DNA from: Thauera sp.
GTDB lineage: Bacteria; Pseudomonadota; Gammaproteobacteria; Burkholderiales; Rhodocyclaceae
DNA: 64,000 nt
Reading direction: 5' to 3'
NCBI GenBank assembly: GCA_024235615.1
Contig: JACKMB010000003.1
Location: 124,001 to 188,000 of the forward strand
The position numbers and the translations under genes were made by a program. Positions within the stretch are counted from its first letter, which is position 1, and every line of letters starts with the position of its first letter. Below, piece by piece: positions 19,101 to 27,303 of this stretch. Under the pieces are notes generated by a model. That model was not told the origin of the DNA, made no database searches, and was given only the letters and a program-made list of their open reading frames with translations.

Positions 19101-19219
19101 AGGCGGCCGAAGCGCTGGAGAAGGCGATCGCACAGGACGAGCCCGGCGTGGCGGCGCGCCTGGATGCGCTCGAGGCGGACATCGCCGGGCTGGTCGCGGC
19201 CGGTCGCGCGCTGTTGTGA
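16169..19219 (+). CDS. Hybrid sensor histidine kinase with PAS, receiver and Hpt domains
   Basis: The protein has 1016 residues. The order is transmembrane helix 1 (about 20-42, LAFPLIALTVLVAGVGAFGY), a periplasmic sensor region of about 260 residues, helix 2 (near 310-328, MGVVMALGLMLVYSAGYLVW), a PAS domain (FRVIFEQAPLGVVLLDPRTR), and HisKA with phospho-acceptor H491 in HMSHEIRTPMN. An ATPase domain follows (N-box LVSNAIKF, DTGIGI, FGGTGLGLSI), then a receiver with D788 (VLMDVQMPVLDG) and an Hpt domain with H962 (RMHTLRSNAGF). All phosphorelay residues are present. No cognate response regulator is adjacent. The signal is unknown. ATG 16169 places helix 1 near the N-terminus; the longer frame adds an unlikely 37 residues. 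Confidence 0.92.
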   Translation: MKLVSAADAADPGRRHAGWRLAFPLIALTVLVAGVGAFGYRSLSEEIRRETQRTLAVIAEQKRQHIEGWLAEARVDAQMVFSGHSQLEALFAGWVDGGRRDEVAYARMQALVEELVRLRGWQGLALIDAEGAPALVVGSPDLSTHAERIADVLRRPRVEFVDLHEDAQGRTHYGVLAPVGVPARGVAYLSWEAEAALYPMVEAWPVPTRSAETYLVRRDGEGVRFLTPLRHQAGAALALERPLATPDLPAARAALGERGILSGGRDYRGVPVLAYAAAVEGTPWLMLAEIDEREAYAGIRTLTWGMGVVMALGLMLVYSAGYLVWRRDREQRERAALQARQAAEARFRVIFEQAPLGVVLLDPRTRRITEANPRFAEIVGRGVGELVGADPMALTHPDDVAESLRQLGRLDARRIDGYRLNKRYLRPDGTPVWVSLAFAPVQVASEDAPRYLGIVEDISARIEMEERLRQASAAAAAANAAKSEFLAHMSHEIRTPMNAVLGLAQVLEREPLAPAQRDMVGRIRGAGQSLLAILNDVLDLSKIEAGQLRIEPRPFDLRALLANLDSLMGQAARAKGLALRIEPPALPPGQLRGDGLRIEQILINLVSNAIKFTERGEVSVRVRTDEVEEAQLRVHAEVRDTGIGIAPEAQARLFAPFTQADAGIARRFGGTGLGLSICKRLVELMGGAIGVRSQPGLGSTFWFELPLERVAGSEPASAAIPAPAAASASGSRLAGMHVLVVDDSAMNRDLVQRALALEGAEATLAADGQQAIELLRSRPRAFDAVLMDVQMPVLDGLSATRRIRDELGLAALPVIAFTAGVGADQQAAARAAGADDVLPKPMDLEQMTLLLLRWVEPTGLREATPASGADAVRAIAAAAMPVFAPETALPVQAAAAASATAGDEFPVLPGIERERAMQRLGKDRDMFLGLLGLFIEDNAGVVAATRADLACDEREAAARRMHTLRSNAGFICALAIMEAAEALEKAIAQDEPGVAARLDALEADIAGLVAAGRALL

Positions 19220-19232
19220 ACGCCGTCCGCGC

Positions 19233-20411
19233 TCAGCGCGCGGGCGAGCGGCTCCACGCGGCGAGCGCGAACAGCATGCCGCCGGCGACGGTGAGCCCGA
19301 GCGCCGCGGTGCCATGCTGCACGCCGTGCCCGACCAGCATGCCGGCCCCGGCGCCCAGGCCCATCTGCACGAAGCCCATCAGCGAGGCCGCGGCGCCGGC
19401 CATCTTCGGATAGCCGGCCAGGCCGAGCGCGGTGGCGTTGGGCAGGATCAGCCCGATCGCCGCGGTGACGCCCCACATCGGCAGCATCACCGCCGCCGGG
19501 TGTTGCGGGCCGGCAACGGCGAGCGCCGCGAGCAGCACGCCGCAGGCCGCGCCGATCCACACGCCGTGGCGGATCAGCCGGGCCGGCCCGAGGCGGCGCG
19601 AGTGCCGCGCCGACAGCGTGGTGCCGATCATGAAGCCGGTGACGTTGAGCCCGAAGGCGAGGCCCATCTGCTGCGGCGACAGGCCGAAGTGCTCGATGAA
19701 CACGAAGGGCGAGCCGGAGATGAAGGCGAACAGCGCAGCGAAGGCGCCGCAGCCGATCAGCAGCGCGCCGCGGTAGGCGGGGTCGGCGAGCAGGGTCCGG
19801 TAGTTCGCCAGCATCCGCCCCGGGCGCATCGCGTCGGCGTCGGGGTGGCGGTTGGTCTCCCGCAGCAGCATCGCCACCGCGAGCATCAGCAGCACGGCGT
19901 ACACCGCGAGCGCGACGAAGGTTGCGCGCCAGCCCCACGCCGCGGTGAGCCAGCCGCCGAGCAGCGGCGCCAGCAGCGGCGCGAGCGCGGTGGCGGTGGA
20001 CACGTGGGAGAGCATGCGCGCCGACTCGGCCGGGCCGTAGAGGTCGCGCACCACCGCGCGGCCGAGTACCGGGCCGGCGCAGGCGCCGAACGCCTGCAGC
20101 AGGCGCGCGCCGACCAGCACGGCGAGCGACTCGGCGAACACGCACGCGAGCGTGGACAGCAGGAAGACCAGCATGCCCCACAGCATTACCGGCCGCCGCC
20201 CGAAGCGGTCCGACAGCGGTCCCACGAGCAGCTGCCCGGCGCCGAAGCCGAGCAGATAGACCGACAGGGTGAGTTGCACGCCGGCGCTGTCGGTGTGCAG
20301 GGCGCGCGCGATTGCCGGCAGGGCGGGGAGGTAGAAGTCGGTGGAGAGCGGCCCGAGCGAGGTCAGCGCCACCACCAGCACGGCCAGCGCCGCCGAGGGG
20401 ATCCCCACCAT
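19233..20411 (-). CDS. Bcr/CflA-family multidrug efflux MFS transporter
   Basis: The protein has 392 residues and 12 predicted transmembrane segments. The family signature TSLGPLSTDFYLPALPAIA is at the N-terminus, followed by motif A QLLVGPLSDRFGRRPVMLWG and motif C-like ARLLQAFGACAGPVLGRAVVRDLY. Members export bicyclomycin, chloramphenicol, sulfonamides or small peptides by proton antiport. The substrate here is not predictable. It is convergent with the histidine kinase gene (13 bp between the stops). The ankyrin gene starts about 1 kb upstream on the same strand and ends 19 bp before it, so cotranscription is possible. Confidence 0.88.
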   Translation of the reverse strand: MVGIPSAALAVLVVALTSLGPLSTDFYLPALPAIARALHTDSAGVQLTLSVYLLGFGAGQLLVGPLSDRFGRRPVMLWGMLVFLLSTLACVFAESLAVLVGARLLQAFGACAGPVLGRAVVRDLYGPAESARMLSHVSTATALAPLLAPLLGGWLTAAWGWRATFVALAVYAVLLMLAVAMLLRETNRHPDADAMRPGRMLANYRTLLADPAYRGALLIGCGAFAALFAFISGSPFVFIEHFGLSPQQMGLAFGLNVTGFMIGTTLSARHSRRLGPARLIRHGVWIGAACGVLLAALAVAGPQHPAAVMLPMWGVTAAIGLILPNATALGLAGYPKMAGAAASLMGFVQMGLGAGAGMLVGHGVQHGTAALGLTVAGGMLFALAAWSRSPAR

Positions 20412-20429
20412 GCGTTTACCGTGCGGCCT

Positions 20430-21425
20430 TCAGTAGATCGTGCCGGTGAGCGGCGGCGGCTCGTCGCGCTGGATCGGGGCGTCACCGCGGGCCTCCATGC
20501 GTGCGGCGATGGCGATGCGCTCGCGGATGCGCTCGTCCTTGGAGCGCGCGGCGATGTCGACCAGGGTGGTGCCGTTCTTCATCGTCGCCTGCGTGGAGGC
20601 GCCGGCGTCGAGCAGGGTGTTGACGATCTCCCAATGGCCGTTGGCGACCGCCTTGAGCAGCGCCGTCGAGCCGTCCGTGGCGGCGAGGTTGAGCTTGGCC
20701 TTGCGCTCGATCAGCAGCCGCACCACGCCGAGGTGGCCGCGTGCCGCGGCCTGCAGCAGGGGCGTGATCCCCGCCTTGCTGACTGCGTTGACCTCGGCCT
20801 GGCGGCGCACCAGCACTTCGCCGACCTTCTGGTAGCCGTTCACGGAGGCCCAGTGCAGCGGCGTGTAGCCGTCCGCGTCCTGCGCGTCAACGCTGGCGCC
20901 GAGCCGGATCAGCTCGAGCGCGAGCGCCTCGCGGCCGTGGAAGCAGGCGATCATCAGCGGGGTCCACTGGCGCGCGTCGCGGCTGTCGACGTCGAAGCCG
21001 GCATGCAGGAAGAGCGAGCACAGCGGCTGGTCGCCGGCCTCGAGCGCTCGCACGAACTGCGCCATCGTGACCGGGATGTCGAGGCGCTCGAGCTCGGTGA
21101 CCGCGCGCTCGTGGTCCCAGGCGTCCTCGCGTGGACTGGTGGTGGCCTCGGGGGCCGCCTGTGCGGTAGGGCGTACCGGACCGTGGAGGTCGTAGGCCAT
21201 GCTCAGGTACACGATCTCCGCGCCGACCTCGGGCGGGAAGCCGCGGCGGTTCGGGCGATTCGACACCATGAGCTCGGTGAAGTATTCGCCGAGCTTGTCC
21301 TTGTCGTCCCAGAGCTCGGCGATGCGCCGAGCGACATGGGGGAAGCCTTCGACCAGCTTGCGCGGGTAGCGGTTCGCGTACGGGGTGGTCAGCAGGAAGG
21401 CCAGCGGGGATTCGGTTTCGGCCAT
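20430..21425 (-). CDS. Ankyrin-repeat protein
   Basis: The protein has 331 residues. Residues 1-125 are an unassigned N-terminal domain (MAETESPLAFLLTTPYANRYP... with DKLGEYFTELMVSNRPNRRGFPPEV). Residues about 130-300 hold five ankyrin repeats, for example DARQWTPLMIACFHGREALALELIRLGASV, DGYTPLHWASVNGYQKVGEVLV and DGSTALLKAVANGHWEIVNTLLDAGA. No signal peptide is present. Ankyrin repeats mediate protein binding, and the partner is unknown. It ends 19 bp before the Bcr/CflA-type transporter gene. Confidence 0.88.
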   Translation of the reverse strand: MAETESPLAFLLTTPYANRYPRKLVEGFPHVARRIAELWDDKDKLGEYFTELMVSNRPNRRGFPPEVGAEIVYLSMAYDLHGPVRPTAQAAPEATTSPREDAWDHERAVTELERLDIPVTMAQFVRALEAGDQPLCSLFLHAGFDVDSRDARQWTPLMIACFHGREALALELIRLGASVDAQDADGYTPLHWASVNGYQKVGEVLVRRQAEVNAVSKAGITPLLQAAARGHLGVVRLLIERKAKLNLAATDGSTALLKAVANGHWEIVNTLLDAGASTQATMKNGTTLVDIAARSKDERIRERIAIAARMEARGDAPIQRDEPPPLTGTIY

Positions 21426-21643
21426 GTGTGGTCCGGATGCGCCCGCACCCGTCCTCCTCGATGTTCCGGTTCATTGTGGGCGCGGCGGACCGCATGCCCT
21501 GTCTCCTGTCCCCCGAATGCGGCGGACCCACCGATTCTAGCAGCACGGTCGTGACAGGATTTTCGAGCGCAGCACAAACGCATGGTTCCCGCGTGCTCGC
21601 GTCGAGCGTGTCGAGCCGTGGCCGCAGCGGCGCAGGCGGGCGG

Positions 21644-22477
21644 TCAGCCGGTGAAGAAACGCTCGGAGAGCTCTTCCAGGCCGAGCATCCCGAGCAGCGC
21701 GGCGAGGCGTTCGGCGGCGCGCTGGCGCGGTCGGTCGGGCTGGCGGCGGGCGACGATGAGCTCGTTCTTCATCGAGTGCTCCCAGCCCACGAGCTCGGTC
21801 ACCGTCACCTCGTAGCCGTGGGCCTCGAGCTGCAGGCAGCGCAGCACGTTGGTGACGTGGCTGCCGAACTCGCGGGTGTGGATCGGGTGGCGCCACAGTT
21901 CGGCGATCGGGTCGCGTAGCGCCTGCTGCTTGTTCCTGCGCAGCACCGCGGCGACCTCGGCCTGGCAGCAGGGCACCAGCACGATCGCGCGCGCGCCCTT
22001 CTTCAGCGCGAAGCGGATGGCGTCGTCGGTGGCGGTGTTGCAGGCGTGCAGCGCGGTGACGATGTCGATGCGTGCGGGCAGGCGGTCCGAGCTGATCGAA
22101 TCCGCCACGCTGAGGTTCTGGAAGCGCATGCCGGCCGAGAAGCCGAGCTTGTCGGCGAGCCGGCGCGAGCTCATCACCAGCTCGTCGCGGGTCTCGATGC
22201 CGTGGATGCGGCCGTCCGGGGCTTGCGCCTTGAAAAAGAGGTCGTAGAGGATGAAGCCGAGGTAGCTCTTGCCGGCGCCGTGGTCGACCAGCTCGATGTC
22301 GGGGCGCTCGGCCAGCGCCTCGGCGAGCAGCGGCTCGATGAACTGGTAGAGGTGGTAGACCTGCTTGAGCTTGCGCCGGCTGTCCTGGTTGAGCTTGCCG
22401 TCGCGGGTCAGGATGTGCAACTGCTTGAGCAGCTCGACCGACTGGCCGGGGCGGATTTCGGGGTGCGGGGAGGTCAT
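21644..22477 (-). CDS. SAM-dependent methyltransferase (Methyltransf_32-like)
   Basis: The protein has 277 residues. ATG 22477 was chosen because the sequence MTSPHPEIRPGQSVELLKQ starts the conserved part; the longer frame adds unrelated residues. The SAM-binding motif I is VDHGAGKSYLGFILYDLFF, with the acidic motif II in HGIETRDELV. Later motifs are VTALHACNTATDDAIRFAL and VLVPCCQAE. The His-Ala-Cys and Pro-Cys-Cys-Gln elements are typical of the METTL25/Trm13-like group of predicted RNA methyltransferases. The substrate is unknown. It is divergent from the MFS gene at 22640. Confidence 0.75.
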   Translation of the reverse strand: MTSPHPEIRPGQSVELLKQLHILTRDGKLNQDSRRKLKQVYHLYQFIEPLLAEALAERPDIELVDHGAGKSYLGFILYDLFFKAQAPDGRIHGIETRDELVMSSRRLADKLGFSAGMRFQNLSVADSISSDRLPARIDIVTALHACNTATDDAIRFALKKGARAIVLVPCCQAEVAAVLRRNKQQALRDPIAELWRHPIHTREFGSHVTNVLRCLQLEAHGYEVTVTELVGWEHSMKNELIVARRQPDRPRQRAAERLAALLGMLGLEELSERFFTG

Positions 22478-22639
22478 GGCGGGCGGGGCGCGGACGCGCG
22501 GAGGCGGCAGTGGTCGCCAATGTACACGGCCGGAGGGCCGGCGACCAAGCCGGCCGCGCATGCGGCCGGTCGCCGCGCGAGCGTACGCAGGCGATCGCGG
22601 CTATGCTCTCGTGGCCCGTCCAGAGGCAGAGAGGAGATC

Positions 22640-23893
22640 ATGAGCAGCACAGACGCATCCCCGCGCTTGGGCGGGCACGCGCCGTCCGCGGCGGCGGGCA
22701 TCCCGCCCGCCTTCGTCGTCATCATCGCCGGCATGGTCGCCGCGCTGCACATCGGCAAGATCCCGCCGGCGATCCCGGTGCTGCGCGACGCGCTCGGCCT
22801 GAGCCTGGTCGAGGCCGGCTTCCTGCTCTCCATGGTGCAGATGGCAGGCATGCTCGGCGGCGTCTTCATCGGCCTGGCCGCCGACGGCTTCGGCCTGCGC
22901 CGCAGCGTGCTGCTCGGCCAGGCCGTGCTCGTGGCCGCCAGCCTCGCCGGCGCGTGGGCGACCCAGCCGGGCGAGCTGCTCGCGCTGCGCGCGATCGAGG
23001 GCTTCGGCTTCCTGCTCTGCGTACTGCCCGTGCCCAGCCTGATCCGCCAGCTCGTGCCGCCCAGCCGGCTGGCACTGCACCTCGGCCTGTGGGGCACCTA
23101 CATGGCCACCGGCACCTCGCTGGTGCTCGCCGCCGGACCGCTGCTGATGGGGGCGATCGGCTGGCAGGGACTCTGGGTGGCGTTGGCGATGGCGTCGGCG
23201 GCGGTGGCCGGCTGGCTGTTCCTGCGCGTGCCTTCCGACCGGGTGCGCCGTGCGATGGCGGCGATGCCGGCGGGGGCCGCCGTCCCGGCGCGCGCGCAAT
23301 GGCGGGCGCGCCTGCGTGCCACGCTCGGCAGCGTGGGGCCGTGGCGGGTCGCGATCACCTTCTCGGTGTATTCGAGCCAGTGGCTGGCGGTGATCGGCTT
23401 CCTGCCGGCGATCTACGCCCAGGCCGGGCTGTCGGGGCAGCTCGCCGGGCTGCTCACCGCCTTGGCCTGCCTCTCCAACGTTACCGGCAACGTCGCCGCC
23501 GGCCGCCTGCTGCATCGCGGCGTGTGTGCGCGCCACCTGCTCTACGCCGGCTTCCTCGCGATGGCGGCGACCGCCTTCGTCGCCTTCTCCCCGCTCACGG
23601 CCGAGGCGCCGGTGGCGCGCTACCTCGCGGTGGTGCTGTTCTCGGCGATCGGCGGCCTGATTCCGGCGACCCTGTTCGCGCTCGCGGTGCATGTGGCGCC
23701 CGACGAGCATACGGTGTCGACCACCGTGGGCTGGATGCAGCAGTGCTCCTCGGCCGGCCAGTTCCTCGGGCCGCCGCTGGTGGCCTGGGTGGCCGGCATG
23801 GTCGGCGGCTGGCAGTGGACCTGGGTGATCACCGGGCTCGCGTCCCTGGTCGGCCTCGTGCTGTCGAGCCGGATGCGCTACCAGCGCGCCTGA
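22640..23893 (+). CDS. MFS transporter (CynX/NimT-like)
   Basis: The protein has 417 residues and 12 hydrophobic segments. ATG 22640 follows a strong GAGGAG site. Motif A is present in degenerate form (GVFIGLAADGFGLRRSVLLGQ). The general style, including IPPAIPVLRDALGLSLVEAGFLLSMVQ at the N-terminus, resembles CynX/NimT-type carriers. No substrate is indicated by sequence or by its neighbours: a divergent methyltransferase gene, and the arsenosugar-linked flavoprotein convergent 13 bp after its stop. Confidence 0.8.
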   Translation: MSSTDASPRLGGHAPSAAAGIPPAFVVIIAGMVAALHIGKIPPAIPVLRDALGLSLVEAGFLLSMVQMAGMLGGVFIGLAADGFGLRRSVLLGQAVLVAASLAGAWATQPGELLALRAIEGFGFLLCVLPVPSLIRQLVPPSRLALHLGLWGTYMATGTSLVLAAGPLLMGAIGWQGLWVALAMASAAVAGWLFLRVPSDRVRRAMAAMPAGAAVPARAQWRARLRATLGSVGPWRVAITFSVYSSQWLAVIGFLPAIYAQAGLSGQLAGLLTALACLSNVTGNVAAGRLLHRGVCARHLLYAGFLAMAATAFVAFSPLTAEAPVARYLAVVLFSAIGGLIPATLFALAVHVAPDEHTVSTTVGWMQQCSSAGQFLGPPLVAWVAGMVGGWQWTWVITGLASLVGLVLSSRMRYQRA

Positions 23894-23906
23894 GGCGCGC
23901 GCCGCG

Positions 23907-26075
23907 TCAGCCGCGCAGCCAGGCGTGGTGGCGTTCAAGCCAGCGCAGCACGCGCTGCGGTGCGTGCGCGCGCTTCCATTCGCCGGCGGCGGCCTTGTTG
24001 GCTTCGGCGAAGGTCGGATAGGCGTGGATGGTGCCGAGGAGCTTGTTCAGGCCCAGGTCGTGCTTCATCGCCAGCACGAACTCGGCGAGCAGCTCGCCGG
24101 CGTGCTCGCCGACGATGGTGGCGCCGAGGATGCGGTCCTTGCCGGGCGCGGTCAGCACCTTGACGAAGCCGTGGTCGGCGCCGTCCGCGATCGCGCGGTC
24201 GAGTTCGTCCAGCCCGTAGCGGGTGACTTCGAAGGCGATGCCGCGCGCGCGCGCCTCGGCCTCGTTCAGCCCCACGCGTGCCACCTCGGGGTCGATGAAG
24301 GTGGTGTGGGGCACGCAGCGGTAGTCGACGCGGAAGCGGCGCAGGTGGCCGAACAGCGCATTGACCGCGGCGTGCCAGGCCTGGTGCGCGGCGACGTGGG
24401 TGAACTGGAAGGGGCCGGCGACGTCGCCGGCGGCGAGGATGTTGGGGTAGCGCGTCTGCAGGAAGTCGTTGGTCTCCACCGTCGCGCCGGTCGGGATGCC
24501 GAGCGCCTCGAGGCCGAAGCCCTCGAGGCGCGCGCTGCGGCCGACCGCGCACAGCAGGAAGTCGAAGCCGATGCGGCGCTCGCTGCCGCTCGCGGGGTCG
24601 GCGACGACGAGGAACTTGCGCGCGCCGTCATCCGCCTGCTCCAGCTCGCAGCGCAGCGCCACGACCCCGGTCAGCACCTCGACGCCGTCGGCCTCCAGCG
24701 CGGCGCGGGCGAAGGCGGCGACGTCGGCGTCCTCGCGCGGCAGCAGCTGCGGCGCGCGACCCACCAGCACCACCTGCGATCCCAGCCGCGCGCAGGCCTG
24801 CGCCAGCTCGCAGCCGATCGGCCCGCCGCCCAGCACCAGCAGCCGGCGCGGCGGGGCGTCGAGTTCGGCGAGGGCGTCCCACAGCGTGTCGCTGGTGAGG
24901 TAGCCCACCGCCTCCAGCCCGGGCAGCGCCGGCACCGTCGGCCGCGCGCCGGTGGCGATGACGATGTTGCGGGTGCTGAGCCGGTGCGTGCCACCCTCGT
25001 TGAGTGCCACCTCGACCGTCCACGGGTCGACGATGCGCGCGCGGCCCTGCAGCACCTCGACGCCGAGTGCGGTGTAGCGCTCCACGCTGTCGTGCGGCTC
25101 GATCTTGCGGATCACCGCGCGCACCCGCGCCATCAGCCTGCGGAAGTCGATCGTCGGTTCGCCGGCCGTCAGGCCGTAGCGCTCGGCGTGGCGGATGTGG
25201 TGGGCGAGCCGCGCGCTGCGGATCAGCGCCTTGCTCGGCACGCAGCCGGTGTTGAGGCAGTCGCCGCCCATGCGCCCGGCCTCCACCAGGCTGACCCTGG
25301 CCTTCACCGCCGCGGCGATGTAGGAGGTCACCAGCCCGGCGGCGCCGGCGCCGATCACCACCAGGTTGCGCTCGAAGCGTTTCGGCCGTGTCCACCCCGC
25401 ATACACCCTGCGCGCCTGCACGCGTGCGAGCAGCCAGCGCGCGAGCAGCGGGAAGAGGCCGAGCAGCACGAAGGAGGCGACGAGGCCGGGCGAGAGCACG
25501 CCGGCGAGGCTGTCCACCGCGCCGAGCTCGGTGCCCGCGTTCACGTAGACCAGCGTGCCGGGCAGCATGCCGAGCTGGCTCACCCAGTAGAAGGTGCGCG
25601 TGCGGATCGGCGTCAGCCCCATCAGCAGGTTGATCAGGAAAAAGGGGAAGGCCGGCACCAGACGCAGCGAGAACAGGTAGAAGGCGCCGTCGCGCGCGAT
25701 GCCGTCGTTGATCGCCTTCAGGCGCTCGCCAAAGCGCGCCTGCACGCTGTCGCGCAGCAGGTGGCGCGAGACCAGGAAGGCCAGCGTGGCGCCGATCGTG
25801 GACGCGAAGGACACGATCAGCAGGCCCCAGCCCAGCCCGAACAGCGCGCCGCCGGCCAGCGTCATCACCGCCGCGCCGGGCAGCGACAGCGCGGTCACCG
25901 CCACATAGGCGGCGAAGTAGAGCGCGGCGACGAGCAGCGGCGAGGCCTCGCGCCAGGCGGCGAAGCTGCCCATGCCGGCCTTGAGGGCGTCGAGATCGAG
26001 CTGGCGGTGCAGCCCGCTGGCGAAGAAGGCGGCGGCGAGCGCTAGCACGAGCAGCAGCAGGAGGGCTTTCTTCAT
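23907..26075 (-). CDS. TVP38/DedA membrane domain fused to mercuric-reductase-like flavoprotein
   Basis: The protein has 722 residues. Residues 1-230 form a TVP38/TMEM64-type membrane domain (LSLPGAAVMTLAGGALFGLGWGLLIV, VSRHLLRD, RLVPAFPFFLINLLMGLTPI). Residues about 240-722 are a class I pyridine-nucleotide disulfide oxidoreductase, with FAD motif VVIGAGAAGLVTSYIAAAVKA, redox pair C273-L-N-T-G-C278 followed by VPSKALI, and dimerisation domain VPHTTFIDPEVARVGLNEAEA. The fusion places a thiol-disulfide flavoenzyme at the inner membrane. It is the last gene of a three-gene unit behind the arsM and FAD-oxidoreductase genes, so a role in metalloid thiol chemistry or transport is inferred. The mercury-binding C-terminal cysteine pair of MerA is absent. 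Confidence 0.85.
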   Translation of the reverse strand: MKKALLLLLVLALAAAFFASGLHRQLDLDALKAGMGSFAAWREASPLLVAALYFAAYVAVTALSLPGAAVMTLAGGALFGLGWGLLIVSFASTIGATLAFLVSRHLLRDSVQARFGERLKAINDGIARDGAFYLFSLRLVPAFPFFLINLLMGLTPIRTRTFYWVSQLGMLPGTLVYVNAGTELGAVDSLAGVLSPGLVASFVLLGLFPLLARWLLARVQARRVYAGWTRPKRFERNLVVIGAGAAGLVTSYIAAAVKARVSLVEAGRMGGDCLNTGCVPSKALIRSARLAHHIRHAERYGLTAGEPTIDFRRLMARVRAVIRKIEPHDSVERYTALGVEVLQGRARIVDPWTVEVALNEGGTHRLSTRNIVIATGARPTVPALPGLEAVGYLTSDTLWDALAELDAPPRRLLVLGGGPIGCELAQACARLGSQVVLVGRAPQLLPREDADVAAFARAALEADGVEVLTGVVALRCELEQADDGARKFLVVADPASGSERRIGFDFLLCAVGRSARLEGFGLEALGIPTGATVETNDFLQTRYPNILAAGDVAGPFQFTHVAAHQAWHAAVNALFGHLRRFRVDYRCVPHTTFIDPEVARVGLNEAEARARGIAFEVTRYGLDELDRAIADGADHGFVKVLTAPGKDRILGATIVGEHAGELLAEFVLAMKHDLGLNKLLGTIHAYPTFAEANKAAAGEWKRAHAPQRVLRWLERHHAWLRG

Positions 26076-26100
26076 GAGGGGGCTCGGGGAGGGGGGCTGT

Positions 26101-27231
26101 TCAGCAGCAGGACTTGCGCGTCGCGCTGCCGAGGGTCGCGGGGGCCGGAGTGGGTGACGGTGTGGGTGACGGTGTGGGCGCCGGCGTCGCCGGGCTATCG
26201 CCGCCCGCGGCGGGCGACGCGGTGTCGAAGGGCATGGCCAGCCCCTCGCCGGCGAAGAGGCCGTAGTGGCGTTCGAAGCTGCCGACGAAGTCGAAGTGCG
26301 GCCGCAGCCGGCTGTCGTGCAGCATGCGCCAGGTGTTGCCGCTCACCGGCTCGACGCGGCCCGCATCGAAGGCGTGCCGCTTGTCGAGCGCGAGGCGCTC
26401 GGGCTGCCCGGTCAGGGTGCCGCGATACACCACCGCCTGGCCGTAGTCCTCCCCGGCGCTGTCGAGGCCGTCGATCCGGAACAGGCGCCAGGTTGCCGAG
26501 AAGAAGCGGATGTTCCCCAGCCTGGCGGCGAGCGCCGGGTCGGTCACCGCGAGCGCGCGATCCTCGACCAGACGCGGGTCGGCGAAGCCGGCGGCGCGGG
26601 CCAGCGCGAGGAAGTCGTTCCAGTACAGCGCGCCGCCCAGGCATTCGCCGTACAGCACAGGGTCGTCGCGCACCGCGGCGGGCACGCGGCGGTCGGCATA
26701 CACGTCGGAGAAGTAGAACTCGCCACCCGCCTTGAGCAGGCGGAAGACCTCGCGCAGCACCGCGGCCTTGTCCGGGCACAGGTTGATCACGCAGTTCGAT
26801 ACGATCACGTCGAAGCTCGCGTCCTCCAGCCCGAGCTCGCCGAGGCGCTCGATGTAGCCCTCGAGGAAGCGCACGTTGCTGCGCGCGAAGCCGAAGGCCT
26901 CGCGGTGGTAGTCCTCGTGGCGGCGCGCGACCGCGAGCTGCTCGGGGGTCATGTCTACGCCCACCACCTCGCCACGCTCGCCGACGAGCTGCGCGAGCGC
27001 ATACACGTCGCGCCCCGAGCCGCAGCCGAGGTCGAGCACGCGGCAGCCCTCGAGCAGGGGCGGGCTCACCAGGCCGCAGCCGTAGTAGCGCGCCAGCACC
27101 TCGGGGTGGATGCGGCCGAGCACGGGCTTGAGCGCCGCCGGCAGCGCGCTGGCGTCGCAGCAGGCCGAGGTCTTGAGGTCAGCGGAGGACTGCAGGGTGC
27201 GGCCGTAGTAGTCCTGGACGAGTTCGTGCAT
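26101..27231 (-). CDS. arsM: Arsenite S-adenosylmethionine methyltransferase (ArsM)
   Basis: The 376-residue protein methylates trivalent arsenic using SAM. Conserved As(III)-binding cysteines are in TSACCDAS (C24/C25) and in the block SNCVINLCPDKAAVLREVFRLL, with another in LYGECLGGALYW. SAM motif I is VLDLGCGSGRDVYALAQLVG. Start ATG 27231 gives the usual N-terminus MHELVQDYYG. The C-terminus carries an unusual Pro/Thr-Ser tail (TPAPTPSPTPSPTPAP) encoded by a 12-bp repeat, ending in KSCC, which may add a thiol pair. It lies between the FAD oxidoreductase (72 bp upstream) and the TVP38-flavoprotein gene (25 bp downstream). The neighbouring arsS indicates arsenosugar synthesis rather than simple volatilisation. 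Confidence 0.92.
   Translation of the reverse strand: MHELVQDYYGRTLQSSADLKTSACCDASALPAALKPVLGRIHPEVLARYYGCGLVSPPLLEGCRVLDLGCGSGRDVYALAQLVGERGEVVGVDMTPEQLAVARRHEDYHREAFGFARSNVRFLEGYIERLGELGLEDASFDVIVSNCVINLCPDKAAVLREVFRLLKAGGEFYFSDVYADRRVPAAVRDDPVLYGECLGGALYWNDFLALARAAGFADPRLVEDRALAVTDPALAARLGNIRFFSATWRLFRIDGLDSAGEDYGQAVVYRGTLTGQPERLALDKRHAFDAGRVEPVSGNTWRMLHDSRLRPHFDFVGSFERHYGLFAGEGLAMPFDTASPAAGGDSPATPAPTPSPTPSPTPAPATLGSATRKSCC
26151..26186. repeat. 12-bp coding minisatellite in the arsM tail
   Basis: TGGGTGACGGTG is repeated at 26151-26162 and 26163-26174, with a third degenerate copy TGGGCGCCGGCG at 26175-26186. It encodes the Pro-Thr-Pro-Ser linker of ArsM on the minus strand. Repeat number could vary between strains without shifting the frame. 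Confidence 0.7.
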
Positions 27232-27303
27232 GGCGGGGCTCCGGGAAAAGGGGGGATGAGAAGGACAGGGTTTCGGGCTTTGTCGCATGGGCTTCGCGGA
27301 TTC

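Noticed and set aside
16019-19315. 1098-residue minus-strand open frame across the histidine kinase gene
   Set aside because: It is an antisense shadow in high-GC DNA. The plus-strand frame contains all kinase domains, while the antisense translation is His/Arg/Gly-rich without domains.
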